Assembly: GCF_020080835.1 (NCBI RefSeq)
Contig: NC_058159.1
Coordinates: 15,625,101-15,689,100, forward strand
Reading direction: 5' to 3'
Length of the DNA: 64,000 nucleotides
Source of the DNA: Cotesia glomerata
Taxonomy: Eukaryota > Arthropoda > Insecta > Hymenoptera > Braconidae
Shown: piece after piece, positions 30,128 through 42,816 of the stretch
Layout of the letters: the number at the start of each line of letters is the position of its first letter
How positions within the stretch are numbered: position 1 is the stretch's first letter
Position numbers and translations under genes: made by a program
Notes under the pieces: generated by a model
Databases searched by the model: none
What the model saw: only the letters and a program-made list of their open reading frames with translations
What the model was told of the DNA's origin: nothing

Positions 30128-32682
30128 CTTCTTAACACCGGTGACACGCCAACGTATACTAAGGGAGAGGCAAACTCAATTGTTGACCATACATTTGTCA
30201 GCAGTTGCTTAGCTCGAAGAGGTTTTTTTTGGAAAGTATTGAACATCTACACAGTCAGTGACCATAGTGCGATACTATGGGAAATATCAACTGGCCAGAA
30301 TCTAACAAGAGTCAACAGGAACGCCAGCGCAGTTGGGTGGAAAGTTAAATCGTTCGACCTCATTGCTTTAGTAGTAGCCCTCAAGTGCGATCCGATCATC
30401 GTAGAAACTGCTGAAGAGAAGACCAAGGACCTAATGAGAAGAGTCACCCAGGCTTGCGACGCCAGTATGTCGAAAACGTGGCATGAATTCAAGACCTTCG
30501 GTGCACTGGTGGAACGATCACATTAGCATTCTACGTTCAGAGTGTCTTTAAAAAAGAAGAAAGTTTTAGCGTGGCTACAAACGACCTAACTCCGCAGAGC
30601 TTTTGGCAGAGTATAAAAAGGCCCGTCGAGAACTAAACAGAGCCATTAAAGAAAGCAAAAGACGCTGCTGGAAGAAACTGGTCGCAAAAGTAGAAAAAGA
30701 TCCATGGGGCAGACCGTATAAGGTGATTATGACCTACCCGAAATGCCAGCCAATGCCATCACCTACGTGTCCACAGCTCCTAGAGAAGATTGTTACTGTG
30801 CTGTTTCCCCAACAGCCGGAATTCACCTGCAAGTTGTAGCAGCTCAACTTGAAGACATCCCAACTATCACGTTGGACGAGTTGATAGAGGTAGGCAATCG
30901 AGTAGGGAATAGTAAGGCGCCGAGATTGGACGGAATCCCTAATATTGCCCTGAAATCAATTCTTAGGGCAGCACCGGCATTATTCCTGGACGTTTGCGAT
31001 ACATGCCTGAAGGAAGGGACTTTTCCCCAGAAGTGGAAACAGCAACGGCTAGTGCTACTTCCAAAGGGGAAAAAGCCACCAGAAGAACCGTCATCCTATC
31101 GACCACTCTGCATGTTAGACACGGCCGGCAAGATATTCGAGCGCATAATTCATCAGAGAATAGAGGCTGTGTTATGCGGGTTCTAGAAGAAAAAAACGTA
31201 CCAAGATACCTTCACAGAATGGTAACGAGCTACTTCACGAATCGAGTTCTGAAATATGACACGAAGAACGGTACGGAAGTGTATGAAATCTCCGGAGTGC
31301 CACAGGGATCAGTTTTAGGTCCTCTGCTATAGAACATCATGTATGATGGCCTCCTGAGAATAGCATTGTCCACGGGAGTGAAACTTGTAGCATATGCGGA
31401 TGACGTAGCTGTCGTTATCGTCGCAAAGCACCTCGAAGAAATAGAAATGGCATTTGATATTACATTCAGAAAAGTCAATTTGTGGATGGACATGATGAAC
31501 TTCCAACTAGCCAAGCATAAAACCGAGGCAGTGCTCATCACTCGTAGAGAACGGTGGAAACCATCAAGTTGAGAGTTGAAGAACAAGAAATAACATCACA
31601 ACCATTTATCCGTTATCTAGGAGTGATGCTACTCAACTCCAAGCAGCAGGTGGAACACGTCAGTGACAAAGCGTCAGTAGTGAGGGCTAGCCTCACACGG
31701 CTGATGCCTAACATCTGAGGCCCAATGCAGAGCAGGAGGCTACTATTGTCATCAGTAGTCACATCAGTGCTCACTTACGGAATATCCATTTGGGCTGATG
31801 CATTGGAAACCTAGAAATCATGAAGAAAAGCTGGACCAGTATATCGACTGAGTGCCCTACAAGTAGCTAGTGCCTTCCGCACTCTATCAGAGGAAGCAGT
31901 GTTCGTCATTGCCGGAACCCTACCTCTTAGAGTTCTAGCAGAGGAAAGACGAGCCCTTTACCAACGAAAAAGGTCAACTGCACTGAGCCCTGGAGAACTT
32001 AGAATTGAAGAACGGCAGAACAGCATAGGCCGATGGCAACTACAATGGGATGCTGCAGAGAAGGGTAGGTGGACGCACCGCCTTATACCTCGGATCGACA
32101 TTTGGCTTAATCGGAATCACGGCGATGTCAATTACTATTTTACGCAGATGTTGTCGGGACATGGGTGTTTTCGAGAGTATCTACACCGCTTTAAGCACGA
32201 TGACTCTTCGGAGTGCCCGTCCTGCACAGGAGTTGCTGAAGATGCAGATCACGTCTTCTTTGTATGTCCTCGTTTCGATCCATAGCGTAAAGAGTTCGAA
32301 AGGATCGTGAACCAGAGAATGCAACCAGATTCACTAATGGAAGCAATGTTGACATCAGAAGCTACCTGGAACGCTACCAACACGTTTGCAACAGAAGTCC
32401 TCAAAGACTTGCGTTCCACCGAAAGAAGAAGAGCAAATATCAGAAGATAGAAGGAAGGTAGTTAACACCTTAGCCACTAGAAGGAAGAGCAGTAGCTAGT
32501 TCCTCCCCTCACGAAGTAATGCCTGGCAGCGGTTCCCATAAGGGATTAGAGGAAATAAGAACAGGGGCTTAGCGTCGAGTTTAAGTATGACGCTGCGTCG
32601 AGTCTTCACATATCCAGGCGAAACAGCCATGCCTGGAATCCGCAAAAAGGATTCCCCCCCTCTAAAGAAAAAAAAAAAAAAC
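30128..32682 (+). pseudogene. R1-B family LINE, 5'-truncated, many stops
   Basis: The match to the full R1-B copy begins inside the endonuclease (NTGDTPTYTKGEANS) and runs through RT (VPQGSVLGPLL, then a stop at 31330; YADDVAVVIV) to the C-terminal CCHC region (ECPSCTGVAEDADHVFFVC). A part of the finger region before FERIIHQRIEA is lost. The 3' end reads AAGGATTCCCCCCCTCTAAAG, then poly(A), then a CA repeat at 32684, just as in the full R1-B copy. The 5' truncation coincides with the right inverted repeat of the preceding transposon remnant. Confidence 0.9.
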
Positions 32683-32683
32683 C

Positions 32684-32684
32684 A

Positions 32685-32717
<33 letters not shown>

Positions 32718-32738
32718 CACACTCACACATTTACATAC
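32684..32738 (+). repeat. CA-rich microsatellite at the R1-B 3' end
   Basis: (CA)n with a few CACT units, directly after the LINE poly(A). It is the probable insertion target. Confidence 0.95.
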
Positions 32739-32749
32739 AGACATGGTGA

Positions 32750-33691
32750 CAACATAGTGGGGGTCATCAGGGAAGCTTCCTGTGCCCTTAAAATGTCGAG
32801 ATCTGATGAAGGCTCGATTTTTGCAAAACGGGGTGAAAACCATAACTTCTCGATTTTTGAAAATCTTCGATTTTCTTAGTGGGAAGTTATAAACATTCAA
32901 ATGCTTTATGAATAATTTTTTGCGTACATTTTTTATAAAATTCGTTAAAAAACACGAATTTTGAAAAAAATAGACCCAAATCGGACTATTTTTCACTAAG
33001 TTATGGCTATTTAATAAAAAAAATCTCCGAAATCTTACAAAATTCGTAACTCCTGATTGGGTGGATGAAAAAATTTGAAAAAATGCATAGAAACCGTTCT
33101 CGAGAGGTACAAAAAAGTGTCCCAGCGAAATCGGAGATGCAAAATCTACTGGTAGGACGAGTTGATATGGAATGCCCCACATACATAATTACATCTTTAA
33201 ACTTTTGAGCCAATGCCATTTTTCGACATTACTCAATAGAATAAAACATGAATACAAAATTTTCTCAAAATTACGACATGAGATCGGTTATAATAGATAG
33301 ATTTCTAAAGAAATCTACCTAAGAATTGAGGAAATCAAAGATTAAAATTTTTCAAACCGTCTGATTTGGCATGAAATGCCCCGTATATTTTATACATAAC
33401 TTCAAAATTCTTTTAGGGATTCCTTAGCGAGTGAGAAAGAATCGTCCTATGCTCAAAAAATTGCGTTATTTATAATATTGTATGCGCGACTGTCTTCAAC
33501 TTCCCGCTAAGAAAATTGATAATTTTCGGAAATCGGGAAGTTATTGGTTTTACCCCGTTCTTCGAGAATCGAGTTATCAGCAGATCTCGGCGTTTTGGGT
33601 TCCTAGGAACCATTCTGACAATTACCGCGATGGTGCGTGTACTGTGTGTGTGTATGTGTGTATGTTGGTGTGTGTGTGTGTGTGTGTGTGT
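32750..33691. repeat. Foldback repeat: inverted arms with TG/CA ends
   Basis: The left arm (about 32770-32895) and the right arm (about 33495-33640) are inverted copies of one unit; on the right arm it reads CTTCCCGCTAAGAAAATTG, a second inverted AATCGGGAAGTTATTGG, an ACCCCGTT block and an ATCAGATCTCG-like block, then a TG run (33642-33691). The spacer between the arms is about 600 bp of AT-rich sequence. The same unit followed by TG repeats is at 36880-37058 and 46345-46534, and inverted at 46171-46341. Confidence 0.75.
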
Positions 33692-33905
33692 CTGCAGTTT
33701 GAAAATTTAAAGAATAGACTTTTATTAAACTTTTACCGGATTTTTGAGCTTGAAGAGCTCAAAATTATAGAACAGATAACTTTTTGAGCTTGGAGAGCTG
33801 AAAATAAGAAATAAATTATATTTTTGTGCTCAAAGAGCTCAAAAACATCATGTCCAATTTGAAGCGCTTAGGTATGAAATTATTGGACGGTGCAGTGGTT
33901 GCCCT
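33692..33905. repeat. Dispersed repeat with GAGCT motifs, second copy
   Basis: Follows the TG run and repeats the order of 28386-28580: GAGCTTGAAGAGCTCAAAA words, then GGTATGAAAT, then a GGTGCAGTGGTTGCCCTTAGGG block resembling the left inverted repeat of the transposon remnant. Confidence 0.7.
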
Positions 33906-35557
33906 TAGGGTTAATCGTTTTCCTAATTTTTTTTTTTTTTTCTTTAAAGTCTCTTGACGATTTTTTTTTTACTGAGTTTGACACTTCCAATATTGTTTGC
34001 ATCATAAGATGAATATTTTTTGTTATAACGATTATCACAGTCTAACTGTAGTGCAATTTTTAAATGTTTGCAGCCTGGCATAACAGAGAATAAGAACCAC
34101 GGAATTTTTCGAGCTAGAAGTGTCACTGCATCGCAATTAGCTACAGATTCACCAACAAAAGTCAATGGAAATCATAATATTGTTCAAGGTAGCTATATAA
34201 TCGAATAAGTTTCAAAAGAAGGCAAGCAAACATAATAAGCTTGCTCTGGTGAATGATTTTCTGAACGACCTAATTACATTTCTCGTATACTATTGCATTA
34301 TTGTGCTACTGCTATTAATGTGTAATAGTGTACAATGTTAACTTATTAAATGATAAAGATTTATGACTACATTGATACAGGCAATATTTATTGGCAATGT
34401 CAATATGTAATTCAGTGCTCACGTAACTAAGTATTAAGCACATTAAGCATTAAATACTTGGTACTTAAAGTGTGTAGTGCATATATTTCTTAGTGTCATC
34501 ATTGACACCGTATTAACAATTGAAAACCTCGAAAGAGTAATTTTATGTTGCCGAACATGAAATAAATTGATGAGCTCACTGATGTATAAGATAATTTTAA
34601 TTCTTGTATCTAATAATGCAGTGAGGTAGATTTTAAACTCGTCGAATCGATCACATGATCACAACATGACAATTTTCAAGGTCATTGAGATTGATCAACG
34701 TAGTACAATTACATGTTTGATTCATTTAGCTAAGAAAGTCGGGTAGGTAATAGAAATACACGTAATATTTGATGCGTGACTACATTAACATTTCTTGAGG
34801 GTGGTGTTGATTGCGTCAGATGTTTTCTAAAGATTGATTCAGCCGATTTGGATTTTGATTCCACGTATAATAATATTTCATCATGTGGCTAAGCTAGTAT
34901 ATTACCATGAATAAAAAGCTTTTAATAAAAGCGTCAGAGGCAACGATAAATGGCTGACGAGTAATATTTCTCTACGTAGAAGTGCGCGTCGAGCATTGCA
35001 TAAGGTTGCAGTGTCTCTCTCTGATAATTGATCGATTGGTAGCTCGTACCAATCGAAAATTATTTAGCATATTTCAAAAATAATGCACTACTATTTCTTC
35101 CGAATGACACGATATTATATTATGCAGCTTGAGGTAATTGGAGCATTTTACCAATAAAAAGAGATTACAAGCTCCAAGAAATTGATTCTATAAGAATCTT
35201 CGATGTCAAATGTAAAATCAATATATTGTTACTCTTTTTATCTCTACGTTAAATGTGGGGTTATGTCAATAGGTGAACGATTGAATTAGAAAATTAACGA
35301 GTATATTTGATCGACCGTTCAATGATATCAGTCAAAATTCATTGAAAATAAATTCTATTACTGAAAAGATACAATCTTTTGAAACTCTTTTTGCGTGAAT
35401 TCAAATTTTCTGGAATAGAGGATTTTATTCATTTAATTTTTGCGCTGGCTTTACTTACATTATGCTCACTATTTTTTATTTTTGCTTCCACTCAAAATAT
35501 CATAGAATATATCCAAAAAAAAATTCCTCTTAAATGCAGAGCTCATAATTTCAACTT
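33906..35557. other. AT-rich non-coding stretch
   Basis: About 1.65 kb with no ORF of note and no repeat that I can place. It could be unique intergenic host DNA. Confidence 0.5.
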
Positions 35558-36690
35558 TGTAACAGGGTAAAATTACCCTAAATCGATAAGTCGTCAGATA
35601 TCGATAATTGTTTGACGCAGCACTGGCGCGTCTCGATCATCGGGCCTAGAGAGAGAGAGAGTGGGAGGGGGTAGTTTTGAGTTATTATAGGTGAGCCATG
35701 CATTGCAAACAGGAGAAGTGGTGTAACCGTCAGACAGTGTGCCACGAAAGAAAATATGGACTGATCCCCGGAGTAGCTACCAGTCGAAAGAAGCCAACAA
35801 CAACTAGGACTTCTATTTTAAGCAGTGAGTTAGATCGACGTGATATTCATCAAGGTATCGAAAATTACTCAGTGGGCTAGAAGTGGACTGCGGTTTACCT
35901 AATACCAGGTTTACTTTTCCTTGTTATATTATTTACTGATCAATTATTCAATTGGTAATAATTCAATAATTGTTTAATTTAATTTTTTTAATATTCGTTA
36001 GTCAGTGCTGAGTGGCCCTTCAAGGGGATTCTTACCCGAGCGTCACTCAGAGACCTTGCGATGAAAGAGTCGTAGGTTCGTGAGAATTAAATTGTTCAAA
36101 ATTTAATTTACTCACTTATTCATTAACTTATTGGACATCTGAGAATGTTTTTAAATTGTAAAAATTTTACTGAACAACTTAGTCATATAAAAACCAAAGG
36201 TAAATTTTTTACGAAAATCCATTGTCTTCTCACGAATTCTAGTCAAACGTCTGTTAAATTTTACATCATAGTTAATCCGGACTCAAGGTCAAATATTTAA
36301 GTACTAACGAATATTTGGCGTCCATTTTAAGAACTCAAATTCTTGTCAATTAATTTTATTGAATATATTAGGCCTATTTATTTAGTTAATTTTAATAATA
36401 TTATTTATTGTGAATTTATTCATTAATTTATTAACGCATTTACACTTGATTTAATGAAAGAAGTTCTTGGTGAAATTAAATTGAGACTGAGATAATTTTT
36501 TATATGATTAAATCATTAAACTGAAATAATTCTAATTGATTAATTTATCAAATTGAACTTAAGTTCTAGGAATTGTTATTGATTTATTTTACAGCACCTT
36601 CTTCCACTCTCTCTACCCAAGACGATAAGCTCTCTGCTCTGGACCGGTTCCAGGAACCGCGAGAATAATCCTGGTGGCGCTCTTTAGATT
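35558..36690 (+). repeat. Left long inverted repeat arm
   Basis: The outer 120 bp and inner 100 bp match the right arm well; the middle matches only in patches. It contains a GA-rich tract (35650-35674) and the palindrome AGGGTAAAATTACCCT at the end. Confidence 0.65.
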
Positions 36691-36879
36691 AATTTGGTTT
36701 TGATTTCATTTAGATTATTATTGTTTGTTTTTATTAATTTAAGGGGAACAATTGGACAGCCTTAAGAACTGTTATAACTTTAAGAGAGCCTCCATCGAAT
36801 CCAAAGTTTTTCCATTTGAAAAAGACAGAAGAGTAATTTTTATATGGTTTCTATCTCTGCAACCGATGAAAAAATTTTT

Positions 36880-37021
36880 AACTTCCCGCTAAGAAAATTG
36901 AAAATTTTCAATAATCGGGAAATTATTGGTTTTACCCCGTTTTTCGAAAATCGAGTTCTCATCAGATCTCGACGTTTTGAGGTACTACGAAGCTTCCCTG
37001 AATGTTTTTGCGATAATGTCC

Positions 37022-37058
<37 letters not shown>
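36880..37058 (+). repeat. Dispersed arm unit ending in a TG microsatellite
   Basis: Starts AACTTCCCGCTAAG, contains the inner inverted copy AATCGGGAAATTATTGG and ends in (TG)n at 37024-37058. It forms the 3' insertion site of the R1-A fragment that follows. Confidence 0.85.
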
Positions 37059-37062
<4 letters not shown>

Positions 37063-37874
37063 TTTATTTTTTTTTATTTTTTTTTAACAACGGAGGTCAA
37101 ATATATTTACGTATACCAGGACGAAATGTTCGTCCTAGGTATGTCGGACCCCCTCTCTCTTTCCCCATGGATGTTACGGGGAAGACTGGATCGGAACTGC
37201 GTTAGCATTACTTCAATCCAGCTCGTGTTGCGTCTCACGATGGATACTCCTAGTTACCAGTCTCTTTCTGCGGTTTTTTCTTTTAAGAGACGCTGCGCAT
37301 AGGCTGCGACAGCTGACCAGCTTTCTTCTTTTTTGATCATGCAGGTTACCAAGCTCTCGGGGGAGAGCGTGGTGCCATTAGTTTCTTCAGTGCTGCTTCT
37401 GTAGCCCTTCCACCGGTCACACTCTAAGAACGTGTGCTTGACGTTGTCAATTTTGTCTGGGCAGTGTTTGCACATTGGTGTGCTGTGCAGACCCATCTTG
37501 AAAAGATAGGCACTAAACTGCCCATGTCCCGTCAATAGCTGGGTCAGGAAGAAGTCTGTTTCTCCGTGCTCCCGAGATAGCCAGACGTTGATGTTTGGGG
37601 TAAGGCGCGCCGTCCATCTGCCCGTCTCTCTCGATGTCCATCGGTCCTGCCAATCTTGCTGCGTTTCCGCCTTTATCCTCGTTCTTGCGTACTTCATGCT
37701 TTCGTCACTGTGTTTAGCGTCATTGAGTTTTGCTCTCTCGAACCATTTTTGACGTGTCAGAACAACCATCTCGGTTTTATGCTCGGCGAGTTTCAAGTCG
37801 TGTATATCAAGCCTGGTCTCGATGATCGGACACGAGGCCTCATAGTTTTTCGTGAAAAATAAATAGGGAGACAT
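37059..37874 (-). pseudogene. R1-A family LINE fragment (3' part, internal deletion)
   Basis: On the minus strand a poly(A)-like tail (37059-37085) lies against the TG repeat. The coding part reads GETDFFLTQLLTGHGQF, CKHCPDKIDNVKHTFLEC and, after an internal deletion, the LAEHKTEMVVLTRQKW segment that normally lies far upstream near the end of the RT domain. It ends near 37800-37874 without a recognisable boundary. Confidence 0.85.
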
Positions 37875-38031
37875 GCGGAAGTCCGCATAGTGTAAGGAGA
37901 AGTGCTCCCAACTCTACCAACTTTTAGGTAGATCTACCAACTTTTAGGGTTTTTCTCAAATCTTCTACCTTGTAAAGGAAATCTACTTTTTGTTTACAAA
38001 AAGTTTTAATTTTATTTTTGGATTTTTTTAC
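37875..38031. other. Non-coding stretch
   Basis: Contains a duplicated CTACCAACTTTTAGG word near 37915-37950. No gene. Confidence 0.5.
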
Positions 38032-39304
38032 TGTGACACGAACGAAGTGAGTGATGGGCGTAAGGGCTATGGAATATAAATCTCAAATATCCGAACGGTA
38101 TTACTTTGTCCGTTTGGGAGCTAAATTAAAAATTGCGTTGGAGTGTGGAGCGGTACACAAGCTTGAACGTTATCTCTAAGTGTTAACTTAGAGAAAGTAA
38201 GGATGATGGATCCCTGCTGACTTCGGTCACGAATAACCTATTCCATTGCTTAATTGTAATTTCATTTGTTATGAAGATCTATTTTATTTCATAAGTTAAA
38301 AATAAAAGAATTTAGTTGTTTATTTGTTTGAATTTATTGAGGCAACAAGTAAGTTTGTTAAAAATTTGGGTCTACAAATTATAAAAGGTTAATAAAGATA
38401 AAGATAAAACGACCACAAACGTTGGGTAGAAGATAAGTTTAGAAATTATGTCTTAAAAGAAAATAATCTTTTAGGCTTACCCTGGAAGTCTGCTCTTTAA
38501 AAGAGTGGCTCAAACTTTATGGGCCTTTTCACTTTCTATGGGTATTTTCACTACCGAATTACTGTATCTCGTGTGTCACGGAAAAGTTAAGTAATTTAAG
38601 ATAATGAATTATAAGCATTATCGACGCTTCTGCAGAATTATTTTTATACTTCGCGACTTTTACGCGGAAAAACTTATCACTAATCGACGCTCAACGGCAG
38701 AATCAATAGTCAACGCTCAACGGCGGAGATTTATAAAAGAAAGAAATCGGAATAGAATTATGGAAAATATCGAGTGAATTTACTTCGTTAGTGCTACAAA
38801 ATGTAATTTAACCACGAGCAAGGCACTGACTCGTGTATCACGGAGTACTTGGTGCTTCCGAAGAAATGTATGCCCGGAGCCGATAGACGTGGATGTAACC
38901 AGTGGTATCTTAGTTGAAATCGAACTGCCAGAAAATTAGTTTCGGGTGGTATTGATATGGTTAGCAGCATCGGTTATTGCATGAGATTCATAGGTAAATT
39001 ATTAAAAAAAAAATGAAAGGTAGTGAAGGTCAATTTGGAGTAGAAAATGTGATAATACTTTCACCGTATTATTCAAATCATACCGTATAATTCAAAAGTA
39101 AGTAAACAAAGTCGTTAAGATTTGATGGGTATTGATAAACAAATAGAAGTCCGGTAATTAGAAGGAACGTCATCGAATCGTGGGAAAGCTAAACCAGATT
39201 TCTCTTATACAGACTTCAAGGGTATGACAATTGTGAATTGAAATTAAGAAGTTACATATATTTAAAAAAAAAAACACAAATTTTGAATTCTACCAGACGT
39301 CACA
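38032..39304. repeat. Possible solo LTR
   Basis: The segment starts TGTGACACGAACGAAG and ends GACGTCACA, so TGTGAC and GTCACA form a short terminal inverted repeat with TG and CA ends, and the length (1273 bp) suits an LTR. There is no matching target duplication (ttac and attg) and no second copy in the window, so this is tentative. Confidence 0.3.
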
Positions 39305-40799
39305 ATTGTTTTATTTTCTTTTATGCACACAATAAGTCGAAAATAGCGCGCTTTTGCGGTCTTGACAGTTAAAATATATCGATACACATCAGCCAATAAG
39401 AAACCTCGGCTTATTTATTGCGAGTTTTGACTAATGACTAACTTCAAGACTCTCATAAACTTACTATGTATTTTTATATGTAAAGCGCGGCGTTGAATGT
39501 TATTAAGGGAAGGGGGGGGGGTTAAGTTAATTCGTACAAAAAAAAAGCATATTTTTGTGATTTTTTCGCGATGACGCAGTTAAAATCTCTCTATTAAAAC
39601 TAATAGTACAGTAAAATATGACATTCGAAGGATATTATATAAAATTTATACGAAGAAATATTAAAAAATACGGCAATGGCAGCAATTATTCGGTCGTGTC
39701 TCGGAAAAAAGTAGAATTGCGGTACCCCTCATCACTTAATGCTGGATCATCTGAAATAAAAAAATGATAGTTTATTCATTAGATAATAGTTTTCCCCAGG
39801 TAACGCTGTCGAGGGTTTTTCGAAATTTCAATTTGCCACTTGTTTGGAACACTTTGAAGGAAAAAACGCGATTTTTACGAAAAAAAATCGGCTAAAAGTG
39901 TTTCAAAAAAGTAAAATATTAAAATTTTAAAAAACCCTCCATAGAGTTACCTGGGGAAATCTATTATATCAAAAACCCAGACGAAAAATATGAACAAAAC
40001 GATTAATTTCATCAATCTTAACGAAATTATATCGATTTTTATCTATAAAATAATTGTTTTTACAGCTCTGAATTTGTTAATAGATTACATAAAAAATATG
40101 TTATATTATTATTTTGTCTAAGCGCCAACTTCAATAAAGTAGTTAAGATTGTTAATTCAGATTATTATCTCTTAACTCAGTGCCATTTTTTATAAAAATA
40201 TGGATATTAGTAATCAAGATTATGAAATAAATCACATATTAATTGAGAATATAAACAACAATGTTATTATATTAATTTGACTGAAAATTAACATCGATAA
40301 GTTAATGAATAAATTTATTTCTGCGTATAAATATAAAAATGAATATTTTTAATCTTTGTTATCGAGAAATTCATTACAAATTAAGTGCTATAAAAAATAT
40401 ATTTATTATTATTCATTTTATTAAGAATTAACTTAAATCGACAGTTTTTTTTTCATAATAATTTAACGATATCGTTGTGAAATTTTAGAGAAGATACATC
40501 AGACACAATTTACCATTTTAATTTTAATCATTAAAATCAGTATAATCATTTAACAAAATCAACTTAAGGAATTTATGTTATATTTAGCTGTGTTATGATA
40601 TAATGGAGTTCATCCTTTACGATCATTACAATACATATTAGCTATTTCAGTTATTAATGATTTAGCTATTCTTTTTTAAGAAAAGTATGATTATAAATTC
40701 CTACTGTCTCAACAATCAATCGATAAAATTTGAAATCAAAATGTATTTGCCTAACATTGGATAGAATGATACTGTTATACCTAGCGAAAATGATTCTAA
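39305..40799. other. AT-rich non-coding stretch
   Basis: No gene on either strand. A G10 run lies near 39516. Confidence 0.5.
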
Positions 40800-42734
40800 A
40801 TTAACAAGGGCGCCACCAGGATTTTTCAATGCAGTTCCTGGAACTGGAAACCAGAGCTGAGCTTAATAATCTACAGGGAGAGAGAGTGGAGGAAGGTAGT
40901 CTGAAAGAAATAAATCTTTATTTATCAACGGCATCAAAATTTATTAACAAAATAAAATAACAACCCATGCACTTGCACGCACTCCAACTCACTTACAACT
41001 CACTCACTTAATACTATGACTTATTACTACGGTTTTCTTACTTCACGCTTCCCACCGGGAAGTCGCTACTACAACTTATATCTACCTATCAACAAGACAC
41101 CTCGTACAAAGACGTCAGTGTACGAGGGCTGTCAATAACGCCTGGCTACAGAAGCAACAGCTTAGTGACTGCAACGTGAGCCAAGAAGCCTCTGCAGCTC
41201 ACACACACACATAACCCACTATTCTTACGTCGCGCTGTCCACCGGACCCTCACGCTCTATCAAAATTCTTAATCCTGACGGTACCCTCTTATGGAACGTC
41301 TATACCGCAGTTTCTAACTAAGTCGCGCTGTCCACCGGACCCTCACGCTCTATGCCAGCGAAACACCTCGCAAACGGACTGCTCGCTTGCGAAGGGACGC
41401 TGGTAGCACTCACACATACATAACCCACGCGTCTCGCACACACACTGACTCTACTTTACTTTTAATTTCCGGATTACAAAATTACTCCAAAAAAGTCAAC
41501 GTTAAATTATCACTAAAAATTCCTTCAGTCATTAGCTCGAGATTAAAATCGTAAACAATTTTCACAATTAATAATTACTACTTAAAATTTCCGACTTAAA
41601 AATCGACGCCTAAACTTATTTCAAAATTACCACGAGTTTAATACTCAGCACATTGTATAATCCTCAGAATATTCTCTATAAAATTAACTAAATTTCTCGG
41701 ACGTAATCCACACTGATAAATAGTTTTTATAAATAATTCCAATAATAATTTTAGTCTTCCATAGTTCAATATATAAATGACCACGTGAAATTTTTCGATT
41801 TATAAATAATTAATAAAGCAATTTGTCTCAATATAAAATAAATACACGAAAAATTATCCACGGTTCATTCGATCTCAATTGCGTCGAAACTCAGTAGCCG
41901 ATTCTTAATACTTAATTTTCCAAATATAAAATAGTTTTTTTTAATAAATAATGTTATAATTCAATGAAAAATAATAATTAATTGATAATTCAATTGCTAT
42001 AATTTATAATAATAGTCCAGTTATTAATTTTATGAATTTACTGCGTCATAAAATTCACAAGGAATTTGCGCGCTCAAAAATGGACTCCGTTGTTCGTTAC
42101 AGCGTACTAAGCTCGACCTCGGGTACCGATGCTTGACCAAGTGGTGAGTTGCTGATTGAACGATTTCTCGATGTTCAGAAATTAATTAAATAATAAAACT
42201 GAATTTTAATGTAGCCCATCTAGAATGTTAATAATTATTAACCAGCTGAATTAACAATTTAAATACTCACGACCTAAACCCAGGAGGTCTAGAACATTCC
42301 TCGGGTGTAAAATCCCCAGGAGGAGTTGTTCACAAGCTAACAAATTAGATTGATTAAAATAATTAATTATTATTAAGCAAAATTATTAAACAAATGAATT
42401 ATCCAAACTTGAATAAATAAAATGAGAAGTAGTGTGTTTGATGAGCCGGGTATATGGCCCCAAGGCTCATCATTTCCAAAGTCCAATACCTGGTGTAAAT
42501 TTGGTTGAAGAAACTCTATGGTTGATACTCGCTTCCTTCTTTGGACTTCATGATGTTACTCGTTCCAACACTTTACTACTTCTCCGGACACCACGTATGG
42601 CTCGTCTATATAACGACCCCAAAAACACCCCCTCCTGCACTCTCTCTAGGCCCGAAGATCGATGCGCTCAAATGCTAGTCGAAAAGTTATCGATCTCTGG
42701 CGACTTATCGATTAAGGGTAATTTACCCTGTTAC

Positions 42735-42735
<1 letters not shown>
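40800..42735 (-). repeat. Right long inverted repeat arm, with extra internal repeats
   Basis: Inverse of the left arm but longer. The extra length includes two direct copies of a 31-bp word starting GTCGCGCTGTCCACCGGACC (about 41230 and 41323) and a rich set of Thr/Pro-type CA words. The segment at 41460-42260 is AT-rich with no gene. Confidence 0.65.

Positions 42736-42814
<79 letters not shown>
42736..42814 (+). repeat. (AC)n microsatellite, 79 bp
   Basis: A pure AC run between the end of the long-inverted-repeat element and the 5' end of an R1-A copy. It is the 5' flank of that LINE; the CA/CATA run at 46144-46169 is its 3' flank. Confidence 0.97.

Positions 42815-42816
<2 letters not shown>

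Larger units (their letters stand above)
28545..30132 (-). mobile_element. DNA-transposon-like remnant with 36-bp inverted repeats
   Basis: Left end 28545-28580 and right end 30097-30132 are inverted copies with about 33 of 36 matches (AGAAGTTGCAC at the outer end, CTACCGTTT at the inner end). Between them lies one protein-coding remnant on the minus strand and AT-rich filler. A related left-end sequence occurs at about 33865-33905 without a visible partner. No clear target duplication is seen. Confidence 0.6.
35558..42735. mobile_element. 7.2-kb element with long degenerate terminal inverted repeats
   Basis: Left terminus TGTAACAGGGTAAAATTACCCT is the inverse of the right terminus at 42715-42735. 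Further inverted matches follow in order: ATCGATAAGTCG and the GGGCCTAGAGAGAG block at 35570-35676 against 42625-42725; a CTCGGGTAAGAATCCCC block near 36040 against about 42297; and the 36593-36690 block (TCCTGGTGGCGC) against 40804-40900. The arms are therefore about 1.1 kb and 1.9 kb. No transposase gene is visible inside. An R1-A fragment with its TG repeat sits inside. The right end abuts a CA repeat. Confidence 0.65.

Noticed and set aside
34200..35557. Host exons in the longest repeat-free stretch
   Set aside because: No open frame with coding-like composition and no convincing splice pairs.
40560..40680. Possible mitochondrial DNA insert
   Set aside because: One frame read with TGA as Trp looks faintly membrane-protein-like, but I could not match any mitochondrial gene.
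41160..41460. Repeated CACTC and CA-rich words as a possible CRISPR-like array
   Set aside because: Only two direct copies of a 31-bp word, spaced ~90 bp, in eukaryotic repeat DNA.
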